From assembly GCF_025699485.1 (NCBI RefSeq), contig NZ_JANUXN010000004.1, forward strand, positions 124,001 through 188,000: a DNA stretch of 64,000 bases. The letters run 5' to 3'. Below, in pieces: positions 32,555 to 42,412 of this stretch; position 1 is the stretch's first letter; every line of letters begins with the position of its first letter. Made by a program: the position numbers and the translations under genes. The notes beneath the pieces were generated by a model that was given only the letters and a program-made list of their open reading frames with translations, did not search any database and was not told the DNA's origin. The DNA comes from Thauera carbonicopians. Lineage in GTDB: Bacteria > Pseudomonadota > Gammaproteobacteria > Burkholderiales > Rhodocyclaceae.

Positions 32555-34502
32555 CTGCCGCGTCATCAAGACCGCCCGCAGGATGGGCATCGCCACCGTC
32601 GCGGTGTATTCCGAGGCGGACAAGGATGCGCTGTTCGTCGAAATGGCCGACGAGGGCGTGTGCATCGGCCCGGCACCGTCCAAGGAATCCTACCTGGTGA
32701 TGGACAAGATCATCGCCGCCTGCAAGCAGACCGGCGCCGAGGCGGTGCATCCGGGCTACGGCTTCCTGTCCGAGAACGCCGAGTTTTCCCGCCGTCTGGA
32801 AGAGGAAGGCATCAAGTTCATCGGCCCCAAGCATTACTCGGTGGCCAAGATGGGCGACAAGATCGAATCCAAGAAGCTGGCGATCGAAGCCGGCGTCAAC
32901 ACCATCCCCGGCCACAACGAAGCCATCTCCGGCCCGGACGAGGCGGTCGAGATCGCGAAGAAGATCGGCTATCCGGTGATGATCAAGGCTTCGGCCGGCG
33001 GCGGCGGCAAGGGCCTGCGCGTGGCCTTCGACGACAAGGAGGCGCACGAAGGCTTCTCCGCCTGCGTCAATGAGGCACGCAACGCCTTCGGTGACGATCG
33101 TGTGTTCATCGAGAAGTACGTGCTGGAGCCGCGCCACATCGAGATCCAGGTGCTGGGCGATTCGCATGGCAACTACGTCTACCTGAACGAGCGCGATTGC
33201 TCGATTCAGCGCCGCCATCAGAAGGTGATCGAAGAGGCGCCCAGCCCCTTCGTCGACCCCGCGATGCGCAAGGCGATGGGCGAACAGGCCGTGGCGCTGG
33301 CGCGCGCGGTGAATTACGAGTCGGCCGGTACGGTCGAGTTCGTGGTGAGCGGCGCGACCAAGGAGTTCTACTTCCTGGAGATGAACACCCGCCTGCAGGT
33401 CGAGCACCCGGTCACCGAACTGATCACCGGTCTCGACCTGGTCGAGCAGATGATCCGCGTGGCCCATGGCGAGAAGCTCCCGCTCGGGCAGGTCGACGTC
33501 AAGCTCGACGGCTGGTCGATGGAATGCCGCATCAATGCCGAAGACCCGTTCCGCGGCTTCCTGCCCTCCACCGGCCGCCTGGTCAAGTTCCAGCCGCCGG
33601 CCGAAGGCAATGGCGTGCGCGTCGACACCGGCGTGTATGGAGGCGGCGAGATCTCGATGTACTACGACTCGATGATCGCCAAGCTCATCGTGCACGGCAA
33701 GGACCGGAACGAAGCCATCCAACTGATGCGCGACGCGCTGAACCACTTCGTGATTCGCGGCATCAGTTCGAACATCCCCTTCCAGGCCGCGCTGCTGCAG
33801 CATCCGCGCTTCTGCTCGGGCAACTTCAACACCGGCTTCATCGCCGAAGAGTACCCCCAGGGCTTCGACGCCTCGATGGTGCCGCACGACGATCCGGCGC
33901 TGCTGGCGGCGGTCGCCACCTTCGCCCGCATGCGCTACATCGAGCGCGCGGTGCAGATCGACAACCAGCTCGCCGGCCATGGCCGCAAGGTGCCGAAGAA
34001 CTGGGTCGTGGTGATGGGCGGCAAGCACTATCCGGTGACGGCCCAGCACATCGATGGCGGCCTGTCGATCACCTACGAAGGCAGGACCTACGACATCCTG
34101 TCCGACTGGACCTTCGGCAACCTGCTGTTCACCGGCACCGTCAACGGCAAGCCGCTTGCGCTGCAGATCGAGCGCCGCGGCCTGCGCTACCGCATCTCGC
34201 ACTTCGGCCTGCAGGTCGAGCCGATGGTGATGACGGTACGTGCCGCCCATCTGCTGTCGCTGATGCCCGAGAAGCTGCCGCCGGACATGTCGAAGTTCCT
34301 GCTGTCGCCGATGCCGGGCCTGTTGCGCGAAGTCGCCGTGGCCGAAGGCCAGGAAGTGAAGGCGGGCGAGAAGCTCGCCGTCATCGAGGCGATGAAGATG
34401 GAGAACCTGCTCAGGGCCGAGCAGGACGGCAAGGTCAAGAAGATCGTCGCCAGGCCGGGCGCCAGCCTGTCGGTGGACGAAGTCATCGTCGAGTTCGAAT
34501 GA
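32514..34502 (+). CDS. pccA: Propionyl-CoA carboxylase, biotin carboxylase/carrier (alpha) subunit
   Basis: Encodes a 662-residue biotin-dependent subunit. The biotin carboxylase part covers about residues 1-450 (MFKKILIANRGEIACRVIKT, ATP-grasp loop KASAGGGGKGLRVAF, ERDCSIQRRHQKVIEEAPSP, FLEMNTRLQVEHPVTE). A linking domain is followed by a C-terminal biotinyl domain with the attachment Lys628 in EAMKMEN. The ATG at 32514 is supported by GGAG 7 bp upstream and by the standard N-terminus. A longer frame from 32430 would add a leader-derived, non-homologous tail. It lies downstream of pccB with an unusual 136-bp leader. Confidence 0.94.
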   Translation: MFKKILIANRGEIACRVIKTARRMGIATVAVYSEADKDALFVEMADEGVCIGPAPSKESYLVMDKIIAACKQTGAEAVHPGYGFLSENAEFSRRLEEEGIKFIGPKHYSVAKMGDKIESKKLAIEAGVNTIPGHNEAISGPDEAVEIAKKIGYPVMIKASAGGGGKGLRVAFDDKEAHEGFSACVNEARNAFGDDRVFIEKYVLEPRHIEIQVLGDSHGNYVYLNERDCSIQRRHQKVIEEAPSPFVDPAMRKAMGEQAVALARAVNYESAGTVEFVVSGATKEFYFLEMNTRLQVEHPVTELITGLDLVEQMIRVAHGEKLPLGQVDVKLDGWSMECRINAEDPFRGFLPSTGRLVKFQPPAEGNGVRVDTGVYGGGEISMYYDSMIAKLIVHGKDRNEAIQLMRDALNHFVIRGISSNIPFQAALLQHPRFCSGNFNTGFIAEEYPQGFDASMVPHDDPALLAAVATFARMRYIERAVQIDNQLAGHGRKVPKNWVVVMGGKHYPVTAQHIDGGLSITYEGRTYDILSDWTFGNLLFTGTVNGKPLALQIERRGLRYRISHFGLQVEPMVMTVRAAHLLSLMPEKLPPDMSKFLLSPMPGLLREVAVAEGQEVKAGEKLAVIEAMKMENLLRAEQDGKVKKIVARPGASLSVDEVIVEFE

Positions 34503-34572
34503 GTCGAGCGATGGACGTTTTTGATCGATAGGGAGGGAGATCCGGACGTCAGTCCGGGTGCCTGTCGGATCA

Positions 34573-34602
34573 GCGGGCCTGCGCAAGCAGGCCCGTTTTT
34601 TT
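34573..34602 (+). terminator. Terminator after pccA
   Basis: CGGGCCTGC pairs with GCAGGCCCG around a GCAA loop, followed by seven T. It closes the mutase-carboxylase operon and separates it from the convergent efflux genes. Confidence 0.93.
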
Positions 34603-34606
34603 GTGG

Positions 34607-35722
34607 CTACTGCGCCGCGCCGCGGGTATCGACCTCGGCGATCACCGACATGCCGGGGCGCAGGCGTTCGGCCAGCGGCTGATCGGGATCGAGGGCGATC
34701 TTGATCGGCAGGCGCTGCACGACCTTGGTGAAGTTGCCGGTGGCGTTGTCGGCCTTCAGCACGCTGAATTCCGAGCCGGTGGCGGGCGCGATTTCCAGCA
34801 CCCGGCCGCTCAGCCGCGCGCCTTCCAGCGCGTCGACGGTGAAGCTGGCAGGCTGGCCCGGTTGCACGCGGGCCATCTGCGTTTCCTTGAAGTTGGCGAT
34901 CACCCACAACGTACGCGGCACGACGAACAGCAGTTGCGAGCCTGCGGTGACGTACTGGCCCTTGCGCACGCCGATCTCGCTGGCCTGGCCGTCGCTGGGC
35001 GCATGCACGGTGGTGTTGTCGAGATCGAGGCGGGCACGTTCTAGCTGGGCGTCGGCCATTTCGACCTGGGCCTGCAGCGCATCGCGATTCACCATGGTGG
35101 CCTTGATCCGCTCGCTGGCGATGGCGATGTCGGCCTGAGCCTGTTCGACGCGGGTGTCGGCTTGCCGGGCGGCGGCACGGGCGTGGTCGAGCTGGCTGAC
35201 CGATACCGCACCATCCTTGGCCAGCACCGCGCTGCGCTTCAGGTCGGTCCGGGCGCGCTCGGCTTCGGCCTCGGCAGCGGCCAGCGCGGCGCGGCTGGCC
35301 TGCAAGGCGGCATGGTTCTGCGCCTGGGTCTGCTCGGAGTTCGCCAACTGCGCCCTGGCGTTGGCGAGCTGGGCCTGTGCCAGCGCCAGCGCCGCTTCGT
35401 AGTTGCGGGTGTCGATCTTCACCAGCGCCTGGCCGGTCTCGACCTGCTCGTAGTCCTGCACCAGGACTTCGCTCACGTAGCCGCTGACCTGCGGCGCCAG
35501 TACCGTCACCTGGCCGCGCACGTAGGCGTTGTCGGTGGAAATGCGGCCGGTCTGGAAGGGCGGCAGGCTCCAGGCGCGCAGCACCAGCAGGATGCCGACC
35601 GTGGCGATGAGGACGGCGACCAGCGCACTGGCCAGTGTCGGCCGCAGCTTCTTGGGCGTGGGCGATGGGGACGAGGCGGGCGCGGAGGCCGGGGACGGGG
35701 GCTGTCGGGTGTCGTCGCTCAT
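34607..35722 (-). CDS. EmrA-like membrane-fusion (HlyD family) efflux protein
   Basis: Encodes a 371-residue periplasmic adaptor. A Pro/Ser-rich cytoplasmic N-terminus is followed by a membrane segment at about 28-50, then the lipoyl-like half motif TVLAPQVSGYVSEVLVQDYE. A long Ala/Gln/Glu-rich coiled coil follows (about 105-220), then the second half TVHAPSDGQASEIGVRKGQY and a beta-barrel ending with RLRPGMSVIAEVDTRG. It precedes an EmrB-like transporter by 65 bp on the same strand in the sense that the transporter gene is upstream (35788-37506). Drug or toxic-compound export is inferred; there is no local regulator or TolC gene. Confidence 0.86.
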   Translation of the reverse strand: MSDDTRQPPSPASAPASSPSPTPKKLRPTLASALVAVLIATVGILLVLRAWSLPPFQTGRISTDNAYVRGQVTVLAPQVSGYVSEVLVQDYEQVETGQALVKIDTRNYEAALALAQAQLANARAQLANSEQTQAQNHAALQASRAALAAAEAEAERARTDLKRSAVLAKDGAVSVSQLDHARAAARQADTRVEQAQADIAIASERIKATMVNRDALQAQVEMADAQLERARLDLDNTTVHAPSDGQASEIGVRKGQYVTAGSQLLFVVPRTLWVIANFKETQMARVQPGQPASFTVDALEGARLSGRVLEIAPATGSEFSVLKADNATGNFTKVVQRLPIKIALDPDQPLAERLRPGMSVIAEVDTRGAAQ

Positions 35723-35787
35723 GATGTCTTGGAGTTATGTGGTGAGAGCGGATGAGGGGCGGGAAGCGCAGGGGGCATGCATTTGTA

Positions 35788-37506
35788 CTATCGCACAGGG
35801 GCTGGCGGGGCCGCCTGCACCGGTGTGGCGTCGGTGCCGATCTCGGCATCGTCGGAGGGACGCCAGCGCTTGCGCAGGGCCGCGATGCCGGCAGCCCACT
35901 TGGCCCGGCGGGCCTGGAACAGCGCCCAGGCCAGGTAGCCGAAGCCGATCAGCGCGACGACGTGGAAGACGTCGTTGAAGGCGCGCACGTTGGCCTCCTG
36001 CCGCACGATCCGCGCCAGTTGGGCTGTGCCCTGTGCGGCCCGCTGCGCCGGATCGGTGATCTGGCTGGCGAGTGCCTGCTGCTGTTGCTGCAGGCGGGCG
36101 GCGACCTGAGGATCGGCGGGGTTGAGGTGCCGGGTGATGGCGACCGAATACGCCTGTTCGCGGTAGATCTGGTAGGTGCCGAGCGCGGCGGAGCCGGCCA
36201 GGCCGCCCAGCGTCTGCGTCATCGAGATTGTGATGATGACGGTGATCATGTAGTTCTGGCCCTGCTTGAGCCCCTGCACCAGGCCGAGCAGCATCAGCGG
36301 CCCCATGAAGATGCCGGCGCCGACGGCGGCGAGGAACTGGCTGAGGTAGAAATCCCCCGGACGGTCCAGGCTGCTGCGGTCGAAATCCAGCAGCGCCGCG
36401 GTGCCGAGCAGCAGCAGGGCCGCGATCAACTGGCGGCGCATGGTTTCCATGCTGATGGTGAGGGCCGATACGGCGATCCCGGCAAGCGTGCCGGCCAGGA
36501 TGACGCCGAACAGCGGCTGCATCTGGTCGGCCGTCATGCCCAGCGTGCGCAGCATGCCGACCACGCCATAGCTCTGCTCGGTGGTCAGGAAGCGCAGCAC
36601 GATGGCGCCGATGACGAAGCGCACGCTGGCGCTCTGGGTGAACCAGCGCGTCTGCAGCATGGGGTTGCGGCGATGGTGCTCCAGGTACAGCCCGGCGGTC
36701 AGCAGGATGATCGCCCCGACCAGCATCCAGGCCAGTTCCGGTGCATCGAACCACCAGCGCGTGGTGCCCTGCACCAGCACCGCCACCAGCAGTGCCACGC
36801 CGGGAATCAGCAGTGCCGCAGTGAGGAAATCCAGCCGCTCGAAGCTCTGGATGTGGACGCCGGTGGGCAGTTTCAGCAGCACCACGGCGGCGAAGGCGAT
36901 CAGCGCCAGGCCGGCTTCGAGGTGGTACAGGTTGTGCCATTGGCCGTGGTCGAGCAGGCCGGGCGAGATGATCCAGGCCAGCGGCGCGGCCAGCTGGGTG
37001 ATGCCGATGCCGAGCACCAGCATCTTCGGCACGTGGATGCGCGGCGCGGCCTGCAGCATGTACAGCGTGCACAAGGTGGTGCAGGCCGCTGCGGCGAATC
37101 CGCTCGCGGCGCGCAGCAGCAGCAGGCTCTGCGGGCTGCCGAGCAGCAGGTGCAGCACCGACAGCAGCGCATAGGCGCCGAGGCCGAGCTCGGTGAACAA
37201 GCGCATGCCGTACTGCTGGCGGAACTTGTAGATCAGCAGGTTGGCGGTGACGTTGAAGCCGATGTAGGCGCCCTGCAGCCACATCGCCTCGCTGGGCGTC
37301 AGTCCGGCCTGGCCCTGGATGGTGGGCAGGTTGGCGGTGAACAGCGCGTTGCCCAGCCCGCCGGCGAGGCCGACCAGCACGGCCACCAGCGCGTAGCAGG
37401 CCCGCTCCCAGGGCGGGTGGTCGATCATCGCCGGCGAGCCGGGCAGCGTGGGCTTCTCGTGCTCTTCCCAGTCGGGTGGGCGGCGCAGATAGACGGGAGC
37501 GCTCAT
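35788..37506 (-). CDS. EmrB/QacA-type major facilitator (DHA2) efflux transporter
   Basis: Encodes a 572-residue MFS transporter with about 14 membrane segments, as in the DHA2 family. Family features include GLGNALFTANLPTIQGQAGL in the first segment region, LTPSEAMWLQGAYIGFNVTA and the C-terminal extension after the last segment, rich in Arg and Pro. A long periplasmic loop near residues 460-530 is Gln-rich (RLQQQQQALASQITDP). It is the first gene of a two-gene operon with the EmrA-like adaptor. Substrates cannot be told from the sequence. Confidence 0.86.
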   Translation of the reverse strand: MSAPVYLRRPPDWEEHEKPTLPGSPAMIDHPPWERACYALVAVLVGLAGGLGNALFTANLPTIQGQAGLTPSEAMWLQGAYIGFNVTANLLIYKFRQQYGMRLFTELGLGAYALLSVLHLLLGSPQSLLLLRAASGFAAAACTTLCTLYMLQAAPRIHVPKMLVLGIGITQLAAPLAWIISPGLLDHGQWHNLYHLEAGLALIAFAAVVLLKLPTGVHIQSFERLDFLTAALLIPGVALLVAVLVQGTTRWWFDAPELAWMLVGAIILLTAGLYLEHHRRNPMLQTRWFTQSASVRFVIGAIVLRFLTTEQSYGVVGMLRTLGMTADQMQPLFGVILAGTLAGIAVSALTISMETMRRQLIAALLLLGTAALLDFDRSSLDRPGDFYLSQFLAAVGAGIFMGPLMLLGLVQGLKQGQNYMITVIITISMTQTLGGLAGSAALGTYQIYREQAYSVAITRHLNPADPQVAARLQQQQQALASQITDPAQRAAQGTAQLARIVRQEANVRAFNDVFHVVALIGFGYLAWALFQARRAKWAAGIAALRKRWRPSDDAEIGTDATPVQAAPPAPVR

Positions 37507-37609
37507 GGTCGGTGCGGACGACTGTCTGGACCCGCCATGATGCCTGATGTCGCCCGGAAAGGAACGGCCCTGTCGGCCGTCCCGCCGGGCGAGTGTGCGC
37601 CCGGCGGGG

Positions 37610-39490
37610 CTAGATGCGGAAGCGGCTGACCAGCGCCTGCAGGTTGGTGGCGATGCCCTGCAGATCGTGTGCGGTCGTGGCCGTGTTCTGGATCGTGGCG
37701 GTGGTTTCCTCGACCATCTTGGCGATCTGCTCGACGCGCTGGGCGATCGCGGTGCTGGCCGCGCTCTGCTCGGTGGTGGCGTCGGCGACGTCGCCGATGC
37801 GTTCGAGGGTGCGCCGCGCGCCTTGTTCGATGGCGTTCAGCGATGCCGTCGCCGAGGCGGCCAGTTCGACGCCCTGCTGCACTTCCGGCAAGGCGGCGTT
37901 CATGGCGTCGACCGCGCCCACGGTATCGCTCTGGATGCCGACGATCATCTGCTCGATTTCGGTGGTCGCGGTCGAGGTGCGTTCGGCCAGCTTGCGCACT
38001 TCGTCGGCCACCACGGCGAAGCCGCGGCCCTGCTCGCCGGCGCGGGCGGCCTCGATCGCGGCGTTGAGTGCCAGCAGGTTGGTCTGTCCGGCGATTTCCT
38101 TGATGACGTTGGCGATATCGGAGATCTGGCGGGCGCGTTCGTCGAGTGCGCGGATGCGGGCCGAGGCGTCGGTGACCGTGCTGGCGATCTGCTGGATCGA
38201 CTGGCTTGCCTGGCCGACGCGTTCCGTTCCCTGGCCGGAAAGCTCGACCGCGGCGACGGAGTCCTGCGCGGTTTCGCGGGCGCTGTCGGAAATGTTGCTG
38301 GAACTGACCGTCAACTCCTCGATCGCGGCGGCCATCGAGGCGGTGGCGTCGGACTGCTGCTCGGCCGCGCTGGCCACGTCGTCGGAGGCGCTGGCGATCC
38401 GCTGCGCGTCCGAAGCCAACTGGGTCGCGTCGCGGTGGATTTCGCTGATCATGCCGCGTAGCGAGACGACCATGTTGCCGAGCGTGTGCAGCAGGCTGCC
38501 GGGCCGGGCCTGGGCGATGTGAGTGGTGAGGTCGCCGCTCGCCACTTTCTCCATGATCGCCGCGGCCTCGCCCGGCTCGCAGCCGAGCGGGCGCAGCAGG
38601 TGGGTCACGAGCAGGATCAGCAGCACCAGGCTGACGACGACGCCGATGGCGGTGCCGATGACCGCCATCCTGGTCAGCCGGTCGGCCTCGGCCATGACGA
38701 TGCTCTTGTCCAGCACCACGCCGATGTACCAGTCCATGCCCTGCAGCCTGGTCAGCGGGGTGAAGGAGACGAGCAGGGTCTTGCCGCCGCCGGACACTTC
38801 GCGCAGCGCGCCGTCCAGCGCAGGCGAGGCGCTGTCGAACAGTTCGGCGTAGGGCTTGCCGTTCATCTCGGCCCTGGGGTGGGAAATGATCTTGCCCGAG
38901 CGATTGAGCAGGAAGGCATGGCCGGCGCCGTTGAAATCGAGCGTGTTGATCGCGTCGGCGACCTGCTGCAGGCGGATGTCGCCGCCGAACACGCCGAGGA
39001 AGCGGCCGGCGTCGCTGATTCTGGCCACGGCCGAGATCAGCAGTTCGTTGGTGGTGCTATCGACGTAAGGCTCGGTCAGCACCGCCTGGCTGTTGTTCTT
39101 GCCGGTGGCGTACCAGGGGCGCTGGCGTCCGTCCCAACTGGCCGAGGGTTTCCAGCTGTCGAGGTTGCCGATGGGCTTGCCGTCGGCTTCCAGCGTGCCG
39201 AACACCAGGATGAACTCGTCCTTCAGCAGCGGAGCGCTGAAGACTCGCCGGTTTTCCTCGGGGCTGTAGCTGCTGTCAATGGTCTGCGCCGCCAGGTCGA
39301 TCAGGCGGAGCTTGGCGTTGAGCCAGTTCTCGATCTGGCGGGCGAGGGTGGCGCTGGTTTCGGCGATGCTGGATTCCGTCTGGCCGTGCAGGGTGTCGCG
39401 CACCTGGCCGACCTGGGTCAGCGACAGCAGGCTGGTGGTGAGGAACAGGACGGTGGCGGCTGCAATGCCGACCTTGTGGGCTATTTTCAT
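37610..39490 (-). CDS. Methyl-accepting chemotaxis protein with double-Cache sensor
   Basis: Encodes a 626-residue chemoreceptor. A membrane segment (about 8-28) is followed by a periplasmic dCache_1-like domain (about 30-275, with [32 protein letters not shown] and [16 protein letters not shown]). Next come a second segment (about 280-303), HAMP, and the signalling domain with the hairpin tip [20 protein letters not shown] and [18 protein letters not shown]. It should bind a small ligand, often an amino or organic acid in this sensor class, and signal to CheA. No che genes are nearby, so it works with a system encoded elsewhere. Confidence 0.92.
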   Translation of the reverse strand: MKIAHKVGIAAATVLFLTTSLLSLTQVGQVRDTLHGQTESSIAETSATLARQIENWLNAKLRLIDLAAQTIDSSYSPEENRRVFSAPLLKDEFILVFGTLEADGKPIGNLDSWKPSASWDGRQRPWYATGKNNSQAVLTEPYVDSTTNELLISAVARISDAGRFLGVFGGDIRLQQVADAINTLDFNGAGHAFLLNRSGKIISHPRAEMNGKPYAELFDSASPALDGALREVSGGGKTLLVSFTPLTRLQGMDWYIGVVLDKSIVMAEADRLTRMAVIGTAIGVVVSLVLLILLVTHLLRPLGCEPGEAAAIMEKVASGDLTTHIAQARPGSLLHTLGNMVVSLRGMISEIHRDATQLASDAQRIASASDDVASAAEQQSDATASMAAAIEELTVSSSNISDSARETAQDSVAAVELSGQGTERVGQASQSIQQIASTVTDASARIRALDERARQISDIANVIKEIAGQTNLLALNAAIEAARAGEQGRGFAVVADEVRKLAERTSTATTEIEQMIVGIQSDTVGAVDAMNAALPEVQQGVELAASATASLNAIEQGARRTLERIGDVADATTEQSAASTAIAQRVEQIAKMVEETTATIQNTATTAHDLQGIATNLQALVSRFRI

Positions 39491-39956
39491 GGCGTTTCCG
39501 TTGGGAGGCAGGGGACGGAGTTGGTGTGGCGGCGGGACGGATGCAGGGTCCCGGCCGACAGCTTATCGGCCCGATTCGTGCGGGCTTTAGGTCGGCCTGC
39601 GAAAGCCGCGCGAAGCCGGCATTTTTCGGCGGCCGGGCGTGAAGTGGGTCACGCGGACGGGCGTTACGGCGATGAGCCGGGCCGGTTAATGTGGCATGCG
39701 GAACCAAACGCTGGCTCATCAGTCGCATTTACACAAATATACTTTGTGAAATAACATGCGCCCGTTTCCATCAAGCCCGCAACGCGGGCGCATGCTGGTC
39801 CGGACTCTGGTGCCTCTCTCATTTGCGCCGCCGGACTGCCTCCCTACTCCCTGACGACTGCCAGGCCTGAGCCCGAACGGCCCCGGTAGTGGAGCTGTGG
39901 GCGCCGTATCCGCAGCGGCCCGCGCATCGTCAGACCAGACTGAAAGGAGACGATAG
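39491..39956. other. Divergent intergenic region, chemoreceptor / aminomutase-like gene
   Basis: A 466-bp gap without a credible gene. The part nearest 39720-39760 is AT-rich and contains the inverted repeat at 39732-39748. The remainder is GC-rich, with short frames that do not look like proteins. Confidence 0.6.
39732..39748. promoter_or_regulatory. Inverted repeat CACAAA-N5-TTTGTG, candidate operator
   Basis: CACAAATATACTTTGTG is a perfect 6-bp-arm dyad in the only AT-rich stretch of the gap, about 210 bp upstream of the aminomutase-like gene and 240 bp upstream of the chemoreceptor. The regulator is unknown. Confidence 0.4.
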
Positions 39957-41363
39957 ATGAATGCGCAAGTGCAGACCCTGAAGCCGCGTTGGAGCATCGA
40001 GGAGGCGGCGCAGGCAGCTTTCGAGCCGGTGCCGTTCAAGGTATATACCCAGCGCGATCTCGATCGCATCGTGCAGCTTGGCAGGCTCTCCGCCGAACGG
40101 CGTTTCGAAATGAAGGTGGTGTCCTCGGTGCTGCCTTTCCGCGTCAACCAGTACGTCATCGACGAACTGATCGACTGGAGCAACATACCGGCCGATCCGA
40201 TCTTCCAGCTCACCTTCCCGCAGCGCGGCATGCTCGCGCCGGAACATTTCGACCGCATCGCCGCGCTGCTGCGCAAGGGCGCCGACAAGGCCGAGCTGGA
40301 TCAGGCCATCGCCGAAGTCCGCCACGAGCTCAATCCCCATCCGGCCGACCAGATGGAAATGAACATGCCGCGCGACGAGCATGGCAACCGGCTCGACGGC
40401 ATCCAGCACAAGTACCGCGAGACCGTGCTGTTCTTCCCCAGCCAGGGCCAGACCTGCCACAGCTACTGCACCTTCTGCTTCCGCTGGGCGCAGTTCGTCG
40501 GTGACAAGGAACTGCGCATCGCCGCGTCCGAGGCCAGGACCCTGCACGACTATCTGCGCCGCAACAGCGAAGTCACCGACCTGTTGTTCACCGGCGGCGA
40601 TCCGATGGTGATGAAGACGCGTCATCTGCGCGACTATCTCGAACCGCTGCTCAAGCCCGAGTTCGACCACATCCAGACCATCCGCATCGGCACCAAGGCG
40701 TTGACCTTCTGGCCGCACCGCTTCCTGGGCGCGGAGGATGCCGACGACCTGATCCGGCTGCTGACGCAACTGGCCGAGGCAGGCAAGCACGTCGCGCTGA
40801 TGGCGCATTACAACCACTGGAAGGAGCTCGACACCGAGGCCGCGCAGGCGGCGATCCAGCGCATCCGCAGCACCGGCGCGGTGATCCGTGCGCAAGGCCC
40901 GCTGCTGGCGCACATCAACGACGATCCGGCGGTGTGGGCGAAGATGTGGAAGCTGCAGGTCAGGCTCGGCATCGTGCCCTACTACATGTTCGCCGAGCGT
41001 GACACCGGCGCGCGCGCCTACTTCGAAGTGCCGCTGGCGCGTGCATGGGAAATCTACCGCGAGGCCATGCAGCAGGTGTCCGGCCTCGGCCGCACCGCAC
41101 GCGGCCCGAGCATGAGCGCCAGCCCCGGCAAGGTCGAGATTCAGGGCGTGGCCGAGATCGCCGGCGAGAAAGTCTTCGTGCTGCGCTTCATCCAGGGGCG
41201 CAACCCGGACTGGGTGCAGCGCCCCTTCTTCGCCCGCTATGACGAGGAGGCGACCTGGCTGCACCACCTGAAGCCCGCCTTCGGTGAGGAAAAGTGGTTC
41301 TGGGAAGACGAGTACGAAGCGATCCGCAGCGACAAGCTCGCTGCGGCCGGGCTCGCCGAATAG
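39957..41363 (+). CDS. Radical SAM enzyme of the lysine 2,3-aminomutase (KamA) family
   Basis: Encodes a 468-residue radical SAM protein. The [4Fe-4S] cluster motif CxxxCxxC is C167, C171 and C174 in TCHSYCTFCFRW, followed by the GGD motif in LLFTGGDPMVMK. The protein shares the N-terminal and barrel layout of KamA (e.g. IPADPIFQLTFPQRGM), so PLP and SAM dependence is expected. A strong ribosome site (AAAGGAGA) precedes the ATG. No lysine-degradation, EF-P or ectoine-type neighbours are present, so lysine, glutamate or another amino acid remain possible substrates. Confidence 0.85.
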   Translation: MNAQVQTLKPRWSIEEAAQAAFEPVPFKVYTQRDLDRIVQLGRLSAERRFEMKVVSSVLPFRVNQYVIDELIDWSNIPADPIFQLTFPQRGMLAPEHFDRIAALLRKGADKAELDQAIAEVRHELNPHPADQMEMNMPRDEHGNRLDGIQHKYRETVLFFPSQGQTCHSYCTFCFRWAQFVGDKELRIAASEARTLHDYLRRNSEVTDLLFTGGDPMVMKTRHLRDYLEPLLKPEFDHIQTIRIGTKALTFWPHRFLGAEDADDLIRLLTQLAEAGKHVALMAHYNHWKELDTEAAQAAIQRIRSTGAVIRAQGPLLAHINDDPAVWAKMWKLQVRLGIVPYYMFAERDTGARAYFEVPLARAWEIYREAMQQVSGLGRTARGPSMSASPGKVEIQGVAEIAGEKVFVLRFIQGRNPDWVQRPFFARYDEEATWLHHLKPAFGEEKWFWEDEYEAIRSDKLAAAGLAE

Positions 41364-41460
41364 AGCAGTAGTGCTCGGTCCCGAGTGTTCGGGGCTTTTC
41401 CCTCTCCCGCATTGCGCGGCGGCGGAGTAGCATCCGCCCACGTGCATGCGGGAGCGAGCG

Positions 41461-42321
41461 ATGGATTTTCGTAACGGCAGGGAAAGCCGCAACGTCGAGG
41501 ACAGGCGCGGCCAGCGCGCCGGCTTGGGCGGACGCGGCAAGATCGGCATCGGCACCATCCTGCTGGCGCTGGTGGCGATGTATTTCGGCGTCGACCCGAG
41601 CGTGGTGCTCGACAACGCTGCGGTGGTGCAGTCGCCTTCGGGGATTCAGCCCGATGCCAGGCGGCCGGCAGCCGAGAACGAGCTTGCCAGCTTCTCTGCC
41701 AAGGTGCTGGCCGAAACCGAGCAGACCTGGGGGGCGATCTTCCGCGCTTCCGGGCAGCGGTACCAGGAGCCGACGCTGGTCCTGTTTACGGGGGCGACGC
41801 GCAGCGCCTGTGGCGTGGGGCAAGCCCAGATGGGACCGTTCTATTGCCCGGCCGACAGCAAGCTCTATCTGGATGTGTCTTTCTTCGACGAACTGAGCCG
41901 GCGCTTCGGAGCACCTGGCGATTTCGCCCAAGCCTACGTGATCGCGCACGAAGTCGGCCATCATGTGCAGAACCTGCTGGGCGTCTCGGGCAAGGTGCAG
42001 CAGGCCCGCCAGCGCCTGCCGGAGCGCGAGGGCAACCAGTTGTCGGTGCGGCTCGAACTGCAGGCCGACTGCCTAGCCGGCGTGTGGGCCCACCATGCCG
42101 TGCGTCAGCAGCAGATCATCTTGAGGGAGGGGGACGTCGAAGAGGCGCTGCGCGCTGCCACGGTCATTGGCGACGACCACATCCAGAAGCAGACCCAGGG
42201 CTACGCCGTGCCCGACAGCTTCACCCACGGCAGCGCTGCGCAGCGGGTGCGCTGGTTCCGCACCGGGCTGGAGCGGGGCGATCTGCGCGAGTGCGACACC
42301 TTCTCGGCGGCTGCGCTGTAA
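41461..42321 (+). CDS. ypfJ: Putative neutral zinc metallopeptidase (YpfJ/zinicin-like)
   Basis: Encodes a 286-residue membrane-anchored protein. It begins MDFRNGRESRNVEDRRGQRA, the usual YpfJ N-terminus, with one membrane segment at about 28-45. The zinc-binding motif is HEVGHH (His163, Glu164, His167) in YVIAHEVGHHVQNLLG. The third ligand region is probably ELQADCLAGVWAHH. The conserved SACGVGQAQMGPFYCPAD segment precedes the motif. The ATG at 41461 is preferred over the in-frame ATG at 41446 because it gives the family N-terminus. The substrate is unknown. Confidence 0.87.
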   Translation: MDFRNGRESRNVEDRRGQRAGLGGRGKIGIGTILLALVAMYFGVDPSVVLDNAAVVQSPSGIQPDARRPAAENELASFSAKVLAETEQTWGAIFRASGQRYQEPTLVLFTGATRSACGVGQAQMGPFYCPADSKLYLDVSFFDELSRRFGAPGDFAQAYVIAHEVGHHVQNLLGVSGKVQQARQRLPEREGNQLSVRLELQADCLAGVWAHHAVRQQQIILREGDVEEALRAATVIGDDHIQKQTQGYAVPDSFTHGSAAQRVRWFRTGLERGDLRECDTFSAAAL

Positions 42322-42343
42322 ACCGGGCTTCGGGCAGGGCAAG

Positions 42344-42380
42344 AAGAAGGGCTCCCCCGGTGGTGGCGGGAGCCCTTCTT
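42344..42380. terminator. Bidirectional hairpin between ypfJ and the VOC gene
   Basis: AAGAAGGGCTCCC (42344-42356) and GGGAGCCCTTCTT (42368-42380) form a perfect 13-bp stem. It lies between two convergent genes. The T tract is imperfect (CTTCTT), so strength is uncertain. Confidence 0.7.
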
Positions 42381-42412
42381 CCGATCATCCGCGGCGCGTT
42401 CTGCCGCGGCGT

